A stretch of 60,090 bases of DNA from a virus. The stretch lies in IMG/VR virus record IMGVR_UViG_3300002053_000022, positions 1-60,090 of that record; one strand, given 5' to 3'. Position 1 is the first letter of the stretch. Every line of letters starts with the position of its first letter. Of the stretch, positions 1-9,251 are shown piece after piece. The notes under the pieces are model-generated. The model saw only the letters and a list, made by a program, of their open reading frames with translations, did not search any database and was not told the origin of the DNA. The position numbers and the translations under genes are program-made.

Positions 1-1
1 A

Positions 2-1447
2 CCAAGAGTTATTAAACAAGCTACAACAATAGCTGGTTCTTCAACAACACAAATAAGAACAGATTTAACAGAAGCATCAAACTTTTGGAACGGACACATA
101 GTTAAAATATTTGGAGTTTCTGGAACAATAAGTAGAATTATTAATTCATATTCACAAACGAATGGAGCTTTGAATGTAGATACAATGCCTTATGCACCTG
201 GCACTGGCATTATTGTTCAAATTATAGATCAAAGAGCAGGATTGTTTGATGGTGCAATTACAGCTAATAAAATAGCTTCAAGTGCAATTACATCAGCCAA
301 ATTTGGTGCTGGAGCTGTCAATAATAATGTATTGGCTGACGGAGCTATTTCTGTTACAAAATTACAAACAGCTACTATAACAGCAGAAAAGATAGCTCCA
401 AGTGCAATAGGAGCTTCTCAAATTGCCACAGATGCTATAACAAGTTCGGAATTAGCTACAAGTGCAGTAAATGAAATAAGAGATGCTATATTAAATGATG
501 CGACTAAATTTAATGGAGCTGACATAGGATTAATTAAAGCTAAAACAGACAACTTACCAACAGATCCAACAAGCGAAACAAATGCAACAACTAACAAGAA
601 TGAAATAATTACAGAAATAGATGCCAACGAAACAAAATTGGATACAATTCAAGCTGATTTGGACAATCCAGACCAATATAAAGCAGATGTTAGTTCTTTG
701 GCTTTAGAAACAACAGCACAAGCGATAAAAGCTGAAACGGACAAGAAACATATAGTAATGGAACCATTGACATTATTTACTCCAATCACAAATTATAATG
801 CAATAGCTTCTTTAGTTGGTGCTGGTTTTCTTCTATTAAAAGCCAAAGACGAAAAAGGATATGTTGTTGTTAGTGGAGATTGGAATAATGTTGGAGTAAT
901 TGATATTTATAGACATAGAAATGGAGTTGAAACGGCTGTTGTGTCTGGTGCGACTCCAATTGCTTTCGGGTCTGTCTTAGCTTATAACTATACAACTTTT
1001 GAAACTGATTTTCAAGTTAATGACCAAATAAGTATTCAATGGAGCGGTTTTAATCTATTAATAGATGGAGTGTTATATGATAATTTAGAACCAGTGTTGA
1101 GCAGAGCACTATTAGTGGATGATGCCACTTATGATGATGTGCAATTAATTAAAGCTGAAACGGATAAGATACAAACAATAGATGATAATGTTGATTCTGT
1201 GATTTCTACATTATCTACAATGGCAACAAACTTGAGCAGAGTTTTAGGACTAATGCACGAAAATGTTGTATCGGAAGACACATTCGATCTTACTGGAGCA
1301 CATCAAGGATTTACATTATATTGTTATAACTCGAAAACAAATGCTCAAACACACGACAAAGTTACAGGATTATTAAATACTTATACAGCAACCGTCACTT
1401 ATGATATTAATAACAATCCAATTAAGTTTGAAATGGTGAAGAATTAA
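2..1447 (+). CDS. Tail fibre / adhesin-like protein, 5' end outside window
   Basis: The frame is open from base 2, so the gene is 5'-partial here; an internal TTG at 170 is not a convincing start. The product is a low-complexity, Ala/Thr/Ile-rich repeat protein with short units such as ITANKIASSAI, ADGAISVTKLQ and TATITAEKIA, followed by the segment RDAILNDATKFNGADIG and LIKAETDK repeats. Such quasi-periodic repeats are typical of trimeric tail fibres and baseplate adhesins. A globular, probably receptor-binding, C-terminal part follows (about 150 residues). It heads a group of adhesin-like genes on the strand opposite the main tail cluster. If the molecule is circular, the ATG at 60,077 would supply its start. 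Confidence 0.7.
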   Translation, partial: PRVIKQATTIAGSSTTQIRTDLTEASNFWNGHIVKIFGVSGTISRIINSYSQTNGALNVDTMPYAPGTGIIVQIIDQRAGLFDGAITANKIASSAITSAKFGAGAVNNNVLADGAISVTKLQTATITAEKIAPSAIGASQIATDAITSSELATSAVNEIRDAILNDATKFNGADIGLIKAKTDNLPTDPTSETNATTNKNEIITEIDANETKLDTIQADLDNPDQYKADVSSLALETTAQAIKAETDKKHIVMEPLTLFTPITNYNAIASLVGAGFLLLKAKDEKGYVVVSGDWNNVGVIDIYRHRNGVETAVVSGATPIAFGSVLAYNYTTFETDFQVNDQISIQWSGFNLLIDGVLYDNLEPVLSRALLVDDATYDDVQLIKAETDKIQTIDDNVDSVISTLSTMATNLSRVLGLMHENVVSEDTFDLTGAHQGFTLYCYNSKTNAQTHDKVTGLLNTYTATVTYDINNNPIKFEMVKN

Positions 1448-1629
1448 TGGTAGATCACAGAACAGTTGGGAGAGGGAGAGTAGGGCATTATTTACCAGTT
1501 GATGATGTTACTATAATTAGAAATGAATTCGTTCCTACAATAATTGGAACTATCGTTGATGATGATGTATTAACTGGAACACTTACAGATGAAATAACAT
1601 TAATAGGGACATTAACTTGTCCTCCTTAA
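1447..1629 (+). CDS. Small hypothetical protein next to tail fibre
   Basis: 60 residues; overlaps the end of the fibre gene by one base (TAATG). No domain recognised. The C-terminal half carries a short internal repeat (GTIVDDDVLTGTL, EITLIGTL), suggesting a small beta-rich structural protein. Position between two adhesin-like genes suggests a virion role, by inference only. Confidence 0.55.
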   Translation: MVDHRTVGRGRVGHYLPVDDVTIIRNEFVPTIIGTIVDDDVLTGTLTDEITLIGTLTCPP

Positions 1630-1639
1630 AGGTGATATT

Positions 1640-2005
1640 ATGGGAAATAATGAATGGGAAATGTTTAAAGGAGATAATAAAGACCCTAAAGTGGTTGTTA
1701 CTCGAAGTAGTGATGGAGCAACTGTAGATATTACAAATGCTCAAGTTGTTTTTACTGTAAAGGAAAATGCTACATCTTCAGCAACAATCATTCAAAAGAA
1801 AAATCTTTTAGCTGGTGGAGATGCCACTCAAATAGAGATGACAAACCCAACAAGTGGAGAATGTAAAGTACATATTTTACCAGCTGACACATCAAGTATA
1901 AGAGCAAGCAAATATATTTATGATGTACAAGTAGTTTTGTCTCCTTATGGAACACAAACAATAATGAAGGATAACCTTATTATTAAACAAGATGTGACTA
2001 ACTAA
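1640..2005 (+). CDS. Baseplate upper protein (BppU N-domain)-like
   Basis: 121 residues with a good GGTGAT ribosome site just before the ATG. The pattern (MFKGDN, an Asp/Thr-rich strand, VVFTVKENA, then GECKVHILPADT and YIYDVQVV) resembles the N-terminal beta-domain of phage baseplate upper proteins that attach receptor-binding proteins to the tail. It follows the fibre gene and overlaps the next gene by one base. Family assignment is from pattern, not a search. Confidence 0.55.
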   Translation: MGNNEWEMFKGDNKDPKVVVTRSSDGATVDITNAQVVFTVKENATSSATIIQKKNLLAGGDATQIEMTNPTSGECKVHILPADTSSIRASKYIYDVQVVLSPYGTQTIMKDNLIIKQDVTN

Positions 2006-2619
2006 TGTTAATTGGTTTAGTTGGATTAAAAAGAAGTGGTAAAGACACCACTGCCGATTATTTAACAAAACATTATGATTTTGCTAAATACTCACTCGCA
2101 GATCCAATGAAGAAAGCATGTAAAGAGATTTTCTTATTTTCTGATGAGCAACTTTGGGGAAATGATAAAGAAAGAATTGATCATAGGTATGGTTGCTCTG
2201 CAAGAAGAATTCTGCAAATATTTGGAACGGAATTGTTCCAATATAATATATATCATCATATACCAGAATTTAAAATCCCTTCGAGAAAATTGTGGATTTA
2301 TAGATTTGAACAATGGTATCACAACCTTATGAGTGATTACGCAGCAGATTATGAAATGACTGGAAAATATATCGTTCCTAATGTTGTAATTGCTGATGTA
2401 AGATTTGAACATGAGGCAGAAGATATAAGAAAATTGGATGGAATAATAGTGAGAGTTGTGAGGTATCCGTTACCAGATAATAGTGATCAGCATGCGAGTG
2501 AAACGGAATTATTAGAAATAGAAGAAGATTATACTCTTTATGGAATGGATAATATACCGACATTGTATAAAGAGATAGACAAATTAATGGAAAAATTAAA
2601 TATAATAAAGGTGGATTAA
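2005..2619 (+). CDS. Deoxynucleoside monophosphate kinase-like P-loop protein
   Basis: 204 residues beginning with a P-loop GLKRSGKDT (residues 7-15). The overall pattern is that of T4 gp1-type dNMP kinases: KDTTADYL, a LADPMKKA segment, QIFGTE, and the late VIADVRFEHEAE strand. These enzymes phosphorylate dNMPs to feed viral DNA synthesis. The next gene follows with no gap and an AAGGTGG ribosome site. Other P-loop nucleotide kinases are possible, but the ADVRFEHEAE motif favours this family. Confidence 0.8.
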   Translation: MLIGLVGLKRSGKDTTADYLTKHYDFAKYSLADPMKKACKEIFLFSDEQLWGNDKERIDHRYGCSARRILQIFGTELFQYNIYHHIPEFKIPSRKLWIYRFEQWYHNLMSDYAADYEMTGKYIVPNVVIADVRFEHEAEDIRKLDGIIVRVVRYPLPDNSDQHASETELLEIEEDYTLYGMDNIPTLYKEIDKLMEKLNIIKVD

Positions 2620-3435
2620 ATGGGATATATATACAGATTTGTGACACCACAGGCAATATTGATAGCAGCAAGAGAAAAAGCCATTCTCGAAAAAAGGGAA
2701 CAAGGATATAGAGGGCCAGTTGGAGCAATTCAATTAGGTACTAAAGAAACTATAAAAGCATTTTTGGAATACTTTGATAAGTTAGGAGAAGAAGGTTGGC
2801 TTTATTGTGGAACTGCAGAATACCCAGACCTTCCTTATGGTGGATGTTATGTCTTTAGAAAAGAAAAGCAACCAAAAGCTAAAATTTCTAAAATAGGAAG
2901 AATAACAAAAGTTGAAAGAATAGATGAACTTCCAGTAACAGAAACTTCTACCATTACAGAAGACGAAGATATTTATGCAGAAGACGAAATATTAGATTTG
3001 ACTAGCGAAGAGCCAGAAGAATATAAACCAGAAGAATTAATAAATGCTCCAGCAGATGTCGTTAATGATATTTTGTTTAAAAGACAACTAATTGCTTCCG
3101 AACAAGATCCAGATTTAGAAAGTGATATTATAGATGAACTAGAAACTGCACAAAGTTCAAGTAGCGAAACTGTTGAACAACCAGAACAAGATTTAAAAAT
3201 CATAAGACACCAATTGTATGAATTGTTTAAAGTTGAAAATCAAGGCAAGAAAGCAATTTGGTTAGGAAAAGAAACAAAACAATTTCTTGATTGGTTAGAT
3301 GAAAAAAAATCTAAATACGATCCTTTTTACCAAGCTTATATAGAAGAAACCGACAAACTTCCTATTCACAGAGAAAAGGAAACTGCAGAATATAAACAAT
3401 GGTTAAAAGATAAGCAAGCTGGTAACAATGCCTAA
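2620..3435 (+). CDS. Acidic hypothetical protein
   Basis: 271 residues, not recognised. A basic/aromatic N-terminal domain of about 85 residues contains GWLYCGTAEYPDLPYGG. A long Glu/Asp-rich, probably disordered, linker follows (residues 100-200). A Lys-rich helical C-terminus ends the protein. It sits between the dNMP kinase and the clamp loader and overlaps the latter by 8 bases, so a replication-related role is plausible but unproven. Confidence 0.6.
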   Translation: MGYIYRFVTPQAILIAAREKAILEKREQGYRGPVGAIQLGTKETIKAFLEYFDKLGEEGWLYCGTAEYPDLPYGGCYVFRKEKQPKAKISKIGRITKVERIDELPVTETSTITEDEDIYAEDEILDLTSEEPEEYKPEELINAPADVVNDILFKRQLIASEQDPDLESDIIDELETAQSSSSETVEQPEQDLKIIRHQLYELFKVENQGKKAIWLGKETKQFLDWLDEKKSKYDPFYQAYIEETDKLPIHREKETAEYKQWLKDKQAGNNA

Positions 3436-4411
3436 TCTTGAAAGAATTTATAGACCTACAAAATTAAGTCAATTCAAAGGAAACGAAAACATCATCAAGG
3501 ATATAGAAGCTTTTTTTAAACTTGGTGATATTCCTCATCTCATGTTTGTTGGGCCTCCAGGGTGTGGTAAAACAACACTAGCCATGATAATAGCTAGTCA
3601 TTTCTTAGGAAGACAAATAAGAATTAATACTCGTGATGGAGATCCAGATTATACTATTTTAAACGCTTCAAGTGAGAGAGGAATCGATGTAGTAAGAGAT
3701 GTTATAACAGAAAGAGCACGAACAAAGCCTATTGATGTTCCTTTTAGATTTATTCAATTAGAAGAATTTGATTCATCAACAGATGATTTTCAACACGCTC
3801 TTAGACCAGTCATGGAAGAAAATGAAGACAGATGTAAATTTATAGTCTGTTTAAATCATATTGAAGGTGTGAAAGAACCAGCCATTATTTCAAGATGTGC
3901 AACATTTTTCTTTAAAAGACCTTCAACAAAAGACGCAGCAGATTTATTATTAGAAATAGCTGAAAAAGAAGGAGTTAAATTTGAAGATCCTCAATTAGCT
4001 TTAGATATTGCAGAATATTATAAAGGAGATTTAAGACATATTCTAAATGATTGTTTAGAAGCACTAAGAGGATACGATGAAGTTATAACAAAAGAGCATT
4101 TGTATAAAGTATATGAAATGACTGGGAGAAGTGTTGCTGAAAGAGTTTTTAAATCCAGCGATCCTCGAAGAAAGTTTTTTGAAATATATAGAACAGAGGC
4201 TTTTGATGTTAGAAATTTCTTAGAAGAATATTATGATTTGTTAAATGATCATAGGTTAGCAAGAGCTTTTGCTAAAATTGATGCTCGTCTTAGAATGTAT
4301 GCAAGTGAAATAGTACAAATTAATTATTTATTTACTATGATAGAACAACACATAAAAGCAAGCACGGTGATAAAAAATGGAACTAGTCCTAAACCTAAAA
4401 GACCTTTCTAA
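3428..4411 (+). CDS. Clamp loader small subunit (RFC-S-like AAA+ ATPase)
   Basis: 327 residues with archaeal/eukaryotic RFC architecture: N-terminal RPTKLSQFKG box, Walker A GPPGCGKTT (42-50), NASSERGID segment, Walker B-like FIQLEEFD, and the SRC arginine-finger motif in ISRCATFFF, then the RFC helical lid and collar. It would load the sliding clamp encoded 4 kb downstream. Walker B has Glu-Glu where RFC normally has Asp-Glu. No large subunit is visible, so the complex is either built from this subunit alone or uses host RFC-L. Confidence 0.9.
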   Translation: MPNLERIYRPTKLSQFKGNENIIKDIEAFFKLGDIPHLMFVGPPGCGKTTLAMIIASHFLGRQIRINTRDGDPDYTILNASSERGIDVVRDVITERARTKPIDVPFRFIQLEEFDSSTDDFQHALRPVMEENEDRCKFIVCLNHIEGVKEPAIISRCATFFFKRPSTKDAADLLLEIAEKEGVKFEDPQLALDIAEYYKGDLRHILNDCLEALRGYDEVITKEHLYKVYEMTGRSVAERVFKSSDPRRKFFEIYRTEAFDVRNFLEEYYDLLNDHRLARAFAKIDARLRMYASEIVQINYLFTMIEQHIKASTVIKNGTSPKPKRPF

Positions 4412-4676
4412 TAGATTAAAAATAAAAAGAGTATCTAAAGCTCTTTGTGATTTAATGAGGTTAGAAATTATAAGTTTAATATCACAAGGAGATGAAAACT
4501 TAAATTATGGAGAGATTTCTAAGAAAGTTGGTAGAAGCCCAACATCAATAACAAACCACATGAATTGGATAAGAAATAGTGGTTTGATTGAAGATTTAGT
4601 TGTTGAGGGAAAAAGAGGCAAGATGCAAAAAATTCCCAAATTGAAGCTTAAAAAGATAACAATAAATCTGGTTTAA
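4377..4676 (+). CDS. Winged-helix DNA-binding protein (ArsR-like)
   Basis: 99 residues. A helix-turn-helix reads YGEISKKVGRSPTSITNHMN, followed by a wing (VVEGKRGKMQKI), as in ArsR/MarR-type winged-helix regulators. The start is supported by a perfect GGTGAT six bases before the ATG, inside the end of the clamp loader gene, giving a 35-base overlap. It is the only clear small transcription-factor-like protein in the replication block and may regulate viral transcription. Confidence 0.75.
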   Translation: MELVLNLKDLSNRLKIKRVSKALCDLMRLEIISLISQGDENLNYGEISKKVGRSPTSITNHMNWIRNSGLIEDLVVEGKRGKMQKIPKLKLKKITINLV

Positions 4677-5486
4677 ATGACAGTACGAGTAGCATCTCCA
4701 GTTCTTTTACCTTTTGGAAAGGATATTAATATAATAAAAGAATTGTCGGAAAAGAAAATTTACATTTGTCCTCAGTATAAGTTTTGGGGGAAGAATTTGG
4801 AAATTCTTATTAATAATACTCCAACTCAATACACAATAAGTTATATGAAAGAAAAGATAAATGATGATTTTTCTGGAATAGTGAAGCCAAGTCAATACTT
4901 TAATTTTTTGACAAAAACATTTAACCCATCAACAGCAATTTTCTTAGACAAATTATATCAAATTGAATTGGATAAAAATCATAAAGACATACTCGTTTTG
5001 TTATTAACAAAAGAATTTGAAAAATACATGGATGATGTTAATAAATGTAAGAAAATTCATTTTGGAATTGAAGAATTAAATTATATTCTTGATCATCCTA
5101 AATCTTATTTTAATATACCAAAAATAAAAAGAATGGATATTAATTTTATAAAACAAGATATAGGAAACAGTAAATTTGCTACTATATATGATTCTATACC
5201 TCGAGAATCTCGAATGTATGATGTATATTATTTAGGATTTGTAAGTCTGTTCTCTGGAGTAAAAGAAACTCTGACTTCATGGAGAGATGTGTTAATAAAA
5301 ACTGCGGACGAAAATTTAATACACGACGGTTTTCTAATTTTAAGAAGTTTTCCCAGAGAATATGAAACAAAAATAAAACACATTCTGGCTAAGAAAAAAT
5401 TCACAAAGATTTATAAAGAAAATGTTTGGAGAAAGCCAGATTTAACAGTCAAAAAAATATCAAAAGGAATAAAAAGATATTTTTAA
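4677..5486 (+). CDS. Hypothetical protein, C-terminus vaguely methyltransferase-like
   Basis: 269 Lys-rich residues, starting directly after the regulator. No family recognised. The C-terminal third (SLFSGVKETLTSWRDVLI, then DGFLILRSFPREYE) has the strand-helix rhythm of the end of a Rossmann methyltransferase. I see no SAM-binding glycine loop, so I do not call it one. Confidence 0.55.
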   Translation: MTVRVASPVLLPFGKDINIIKELSEKKIYICPQYKFWGKNLEILINNTPTQYTISYMKEKINDDFSGIVKPSQYFNFLTKTFNPSTAIFLDKLYQIELDKNHKDILVLLLTKEFEKYMDDVNKCKKIHFGIEELNYILDHPKSYFNIPKIKRMDINFIKQDIGNSKFATIYDSIPRESRMYDVYYLGFVSLFSGVKETLTSWRDVLIKTADENLIHDGFLILRSFPREYETKIKHILAKKKFTKIYKENVWRKPDLTVKKISKGIKRYF

Positions 5487-5498
5487 AAAGGGTTTATT

Positions 5499-6827
5499 AT
5501 GAACGCACATATAAAAAAATTACTAGAAAATTTAGCTAAATCTTTTGAAAAGGATTTGGAGAAAGTAGAGGCATTATTTGAATATGCCAAAAGAAAAATT
5601 AGCGAAGAGACAAACAAGAAAGAACCTGCATTAAGTGTTTCGGCTTTACATGCAGTTAGAGCACACTTAACAACAGAACAAGGAAAAGTAGGAAAAGAAA
5701 TTAATGTAGTCTTTTTTGGTAAAGATCCAAGCAGAGATACTAACGCCTCTTCAATTAAAGAAATTTTAGCTGACTTTTGGAATAATCCAGAATCACGAAA
5801 AAAGGTAATTGAAGAAGGAAAAATAATTGTTTTAAAAGTTGCTGATGGAGATCCAAAGAAAGATTTTCACAAAATGTATAAACCACTCGTCACACTTGAC
5901 GAATATGTGGAAGTTGATGGAGAAGTTGTTCCAACTAAAGGAAAACTCTGGGATCCAACAACAAATGAAGATCCTCTTCCAAGAGACAATAGAACACATT
6001 TAGACGAAGAAGGAGAAACAACAAATTGGAACTACACACATCCTTTAAAACCAAATTGGAAAACAACTCTGTTCGGAATAGGATATTTTGAAGACACACC
6101 AAATATTATTAAGAAAATTCAAGTAAGATTTTATGGGGATATTGGAGACCCACAATCTGGGCAATTTGTTTGTAAGCATATCTCATTCTTTAAGTCTTAT
6201 AAATTAAAGGTTCAAGTGGCTGAAAACATGAGCACAGAAGAATGTTATGTTTTAACAGCAAAATCAAAACCAGTATTAGCAGAAGAACCTGGCGCAGACT
6301 TAGATGTTGTAACTCTTATGGATGGAATTAATACAAATTGGATGATTCAACAAGAAGCCAAAGGAAATGAACCTAAACCATTAATTCCAATTATTGAATT
6401 ATCTGATTTAAAAGAATGGCATGTTGAAAGAAGAGCAAGAAAAGACGAAAACGGAGAAATTCTTAAAGCTCCAAGTGGATGGGATTTAACAAATTGGGAT
6501 GAATATTGTTTAATAGATCAAGTCACATATTTAGGAAAACGACAATTTACTGAAACATACGCTCCAGCAGTAATCCAACATGATTCAACTGGAAGAGAAA
6601 CAATGTTTGTTAATTATGATGACAATTTAGATTTAGATATTCCAATTCCATCAGATATTTTAATCTGCGTAAAAACTGGAAGAGGAACGACTAAATATGA
6701 TAGAGAAGCGAAAGCTAAAATCGAAAACTCTGACGATCCAGATTTAAGTATTAGCATTTGTGGTACTAAGACATTAATGAGTTACGAAAAGATTGAGTTT
6801 CCAAAAGAATTAACTGGAGATTTGTAA
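5499..6827 (+). CDS. Possible ssDNA-binding (OB-fold) replication protein
   Basis: 442 residues. A Lys/Glu helical N-terminus is followed by a beta-rich body. In the body, ISFFKSYKLKVQVAE and YVLTAKSKPVL look like OB-fold strands; the C-terminal part (WDEYCLIDQVTYLG) continues that pattern, with a terminal acidic segment. Its place between clamp loader and RecA-like ATPase fits a replication protein A-type function. This is inference from context; no diagnostic motif is present. AAAAGGG precedes the ATG as ribosome site. Confidence 0.5.
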   Translation: MNAHIKKLLENLAKSFEKDLEKVEALFEYAKRKISEETNKKEPALSVSALHAVRAHLTTEQGKVGKEINVVFFGKDPSRDTNASSIKEILADFWNNPESRKKVIEEGKIIVLKVADGDPKKDFHKMYKPLVTLDEYVEVDGEVVPTKGKLWDPTTNEDPLPRDNRTHLDEEGETTNWNYTHPLKPNWKTTLFGIGYFEDTPNIIKKIQVRFYGDIGDPQSGQFVCKHISFFKSYKLKVQVAENMSTEECYVLTAKSKPVLAEEPGADLDVVTLMDGINTNWMIQQEAKGNEPKPLIPIIELSDLKEWHVERRARKDENGEILKAPSGWDLTNWDEYCLIDQVTYLGKRQFTETYAPAVIQHDSTGRETMFVNYDDNLDLDIPIPSDILICVKTGRGTTKYDREAKAKIENSDDPDLSISICGTKTLMSYEKIEFPKELTGDL

Positions 6828-6852
6828 TCTCCTTTTATTTTAGGTGATTTAA

Positions 6853-7839
6853 ATGTTTAAACAATTTCAAAAACCAGTAGAAGAAGCCGTTGCTAACGAC
6901 ACTATTAAAGAAACAATAAACTATCGACCACTATCCAAAGCAAAGTTCGGCTTAAATATCGCTGTTTTAGGACAAGATATGTTAGGAAAAAGTTTATTAT
7001 CTTATATGTTTGGATATTTTAACAGCAAATATATTTCAAAATTAGATCCAGAAGAATTTCCTAATACTATTGAACTCCTAAAAGGAGGATATATGCCAGA
7101 AGTAGAAAGGATAGTTGTCTTAGATTTGGATAACTCATTTGAAAAAAATTCAAGTAGAGGAACTTTCTACGACTTAACTCATCCTTTAAGAGAGATAACT
7201 TATATTGACACTATTTATATTCCAAAAAGACAAAGCAAAGCTAAGGAAGGGACAGTTGTTAATGTAAGATCAGAAGAACTCTTCAAGGCAAAGAGAAAAG
7301 TTGAAGACGCTATTGATGTGGCAATGGAAGATTATGGAGAAGGAACATTATTCATAATCGATTCAATGTCTTCTTATTATGAATGTTTGAATGACATGTT
7401 CTCAATTGTTTATGAGGCAGCTTTTGGTAAATCAGCATACTCGAAAGTAGATCAGCAAAACCAATATCAAATAAGAAACGCTTGGTGGGCTGAAACCATG
7501 AAGAAAAAGCGTAATTTTCCAGGTTGGCAAATAGATACAATTAAAGTGATTGAAAAACCAGACCACTGGAAAAAGAAAGGGCAATCTGATTTCAACTTCA
7601 AATGGGCAGAAGGATCTGGAAATAACCAATTTAATTTAGACCAAATCTATTGGATAAAAAGAGATAGTGATGGCTTAGCTTATTTTGATATAGTAAATGC
7701 ACGATACAAAAGTTTGATTGAAGCAGAAAATATGGGAATTTATTATCCTTTAAAGAAAAGAACTGCTCCATTTGTGTTCATTGAACAAATGGCACCTTAC
7801 TTAATAAGCGGACAAGTTAATGATGAAGAACTATGGTAG
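6853..7839 (+). CDS. RecA-like recombination ATPase
   Basis: 328 residues. Walker A is GQDMLGKS (40-47) and a Walker B-like strand is LFIIDSMSS (166-174), the arrangement of small phage/archaeal RecA-family ATPases (Sak4/RadA-like). A GGTGAT site precedes the ATG. Such proteins promote annealing or strand exchange with an SSB partner, and the gene before it is a candidate SSB. The sequence is too diverged to choose between RadA-like and packaging-type P-loop subfamilies. Confidence 0.65.
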   Translation: MFKQFQKPVEEAVANDTIKETINYRPLSKAKFGLNIAVLGQDMLGKSLLSYMFGYFNSKYISKLDPEEFPNTIELLKGGYMPEVERIVVLDLDNSFEKNSSRGTFYDLTHPLREITYIDTIYIPKRQSKAKEGTVVNVRSEELFKAKRKVEDAIDVAMEDYGEGTLFIIDSMSSYYECLNDMFSIVYEAAFGKSAYSKVDQQNQYQIRNAWWAETMKKKRNFPGWQIDTIKVIEKPDHWKKKGQSDFNFKWAEGSGNNQFNLDQIYWIKRDSDGLAYFDIVNARYKSLIEAENMGIYYPLKKRTAPFVFIEQMAPYLISGQVNDEELW

Positions 7840-7985
7840 ATTGGGAAAAGGACTTAGTTACCAGAATAGATTTAACTATTGAACTTTTAGGTATAGAAGA
7901 CAAGGAAAGTGTTTTCGTAAATAGAAATGGAGTAATCCAAATAATACCAAGATTCTGTCGTTGTTGTGGTGAAAAAATATGGTAA
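7833..7985 (+). CDS. Mini-protein with C-terminal Cys cluster
   Basis: 50 residues, overlapping the previous gene by 7 bases and the clamp gene by 7. The end FCRCCGEKIW looks like half of a zinc site. Function unknown; the tight overlaps on both sides argue that it is translated. Confidence 0.55.
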   Translation: MVDWEKDLVTRIDLTIELLGIEDKESVFVNRNGVIQIIPRFCRCCGEKIW

Positions 7986-8890
7986 AATTCTATATTAAAG
8001 CAAAGGATTTAAAAAATTTAATTGATGGAGTTTCATGTAAAGGAACTCTTCAATTTAAATCAAAAGGTAAAACAGAAGCTCCACTTTTTGGAGCTTTTTT
8101 TATTGATGTAGATAAAGCAAATAATAAGATTAGCGTTCTAACTATTGATACTTTCTTCTCACAAATTAAACAATATGCCGAAGCAAATGCAAAGGTAGAA
8201 GAAGAAGGAGTTATCGAAGTTACAGATAAAAAATATTTCGATAAATTATTTTCCTCAATTGATTTAGAAAAACCAGTCTCAGTTGAATCTGATGGCAATG
8301 TTATAATTGTAGAAAATCAAGATGGAGATTGGTATAGACGAAGAATTGTTGGAGATAAAAACTTAGATGAAGTTAATGAGAAAATGAACCAATTGTTTGA
8401 TTGGATGAAATCACACGAACTAGTCGAAGTTATAGCAGAAGATGAATTAGGAAATGCTGTAAAAAGAAAAGTTTGGAAATTTACAGTTCCACAAGGTTCT
8501 GCTACATATCCTATGAGAATAAAAACAAATAAGAAAAATCTCCAAAAGTTTGTAGGAGATGCGATTAATTTAACAAAAGACAATGATACTATTATAATTT
8601 CTAAAGATGGAGAAATAACAATCCATAGTGGAAAGCCAAACTCAACTAATCAATCAAGACACAGATTAGAATATGAGAATATTGGAGAAGAAATAATAGA
8701 TTTTGCTGTAAAATTCTCGGCACTCCAAGCAATTGTTCCAAATCTTCAAGACGAAGTTATTCTTAATTTTAGAATGACTGGAGGAAAAACAATCGTCTTA
8801 AGAATAGAATCAATGAATAAAACATTTTATCAAATAATTTCAATAGGTTCTCAAGATAAAGACGGCGTATTGTACGATAACGAAGAGTGA
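7979..8890 (+). CDS. Sliding clamp (PCNA-like)
   Basis: 303 residues, somewhat longer than usual PCNA (about 250). The N-terminus FYIKAKDLKNLIDGVS and the C-terminal segment FSALQAIVPNLQDEVIL followed by FRMTGGKTIVLRIE match the repeating clamp fold, where a helix is followed by paired strands ending in a ligand-responsive tail. It encircles DNA and tethers the polymerase. The extra length lies between residues 115 and 175. Clamp loader and polymerase genes flank it. Confidence 0.75.
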   Translation: MVKFYIKAKDLKNLIDGVSCKGTLQFKSKGKTEAPLFGAFFIDVDKANNKISVLTIDTFFSQIKQYAEANAKVEEEGVIEVTDKKYFDKLFSSIDLEKPVSVESDGNVIIVENQDGDWYRRRIVGDKNLDEVNEKMNQLFDWMKSHELVEVIAEDELGNAVKRKVWKFTVPQGSATYPMRIKTNKKNLQKFVGDAINLTKDNDTIIISKDGEITIHSGKPNSTNQSRHRLEYENIGEEIIDFAVKFSALQAIVPNLQDEVILNFRMTGGKTIVLRIESMNKTFYQIISIGSQDKDGVLYDNEE

Positions 8891-8895
8891 TTTAT

Positions 8896-9081
8896 ATGTT
8901 AATGAAATTTGTACCTAAAAAGTGTCCAAATTGTGATGGCAAAGGTTTTATACCTTGGACAGAAGAAGGAGATATGGGGACTGGTGGTTCTTATAAAACA
9001 ACCATCCAAACCATGTGTCATTCTTGTTATGGTACTGGAATAGTTTATGAAATGGTGTATGAAGAATGGGACGGAAATTAA
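8896..9081 (+). CDS. DnaJ-type zinc-finger mini-protein
   Basis: 61 residues with two CxxCxGxG units, CPNCDGKG and CHSCYGTG, the DnaJ/HSP40 cysteine-rich signature, forming one zinc-binding hairpin. No J-domain is present. The ATG is chosen because GTGAT lies just upstream, overlapping the clamp stop codon. It may act as a small chaperone or nucleic-acid-binding adaptor. Confidence 0.7.
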   Translation: MLMKFVPKKCPNCDGKGFIPWTEEGDMGTGGSYKTTIQTMCHSCYGTGIVYEMVYEEWDGN

Positions 9082-9251
9082 GTGAAATATTTTTAGGAAA
9101 TGTGTTAATTGTTTTAGCTCTTATACCTATGGTTATATGCTTAAACAGTCTAACTGAAATGTTTCCTTATCCAATTTTTTGGACAATAGTTTCGATTTTG
9201 CTATTGTTAGCAATTTCTTACTTAACATACAAGTATGAGAATAAAAAATGA
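9066..9251 (+). CDS. Small membrane protein, two transmembrane helices
   Basis: 61 residues with hydrophobic spans at about 8-25 (IFLGNVLIVLALIPMVI) and 36-54 (FWTIVSILLLLAISYL), and a basic tail YKYENKK. No family recognised. It overlaps the preceding gene by 16 bases and the following one by 4. Confidence 0.55.
   Translation: MGRKLSEIFLGNVLIVLALIPMVICLNSLTEMFPYPIFWTIVSILLLLAISYLTYKYENKK

Noticed and set aside
2134-2728. Hydrophobic minus-strand frames
   Set aside because: They lie opposite the kinase gene and its neighbour, with no ribosome site; shadows of AT-rich coding sequence.
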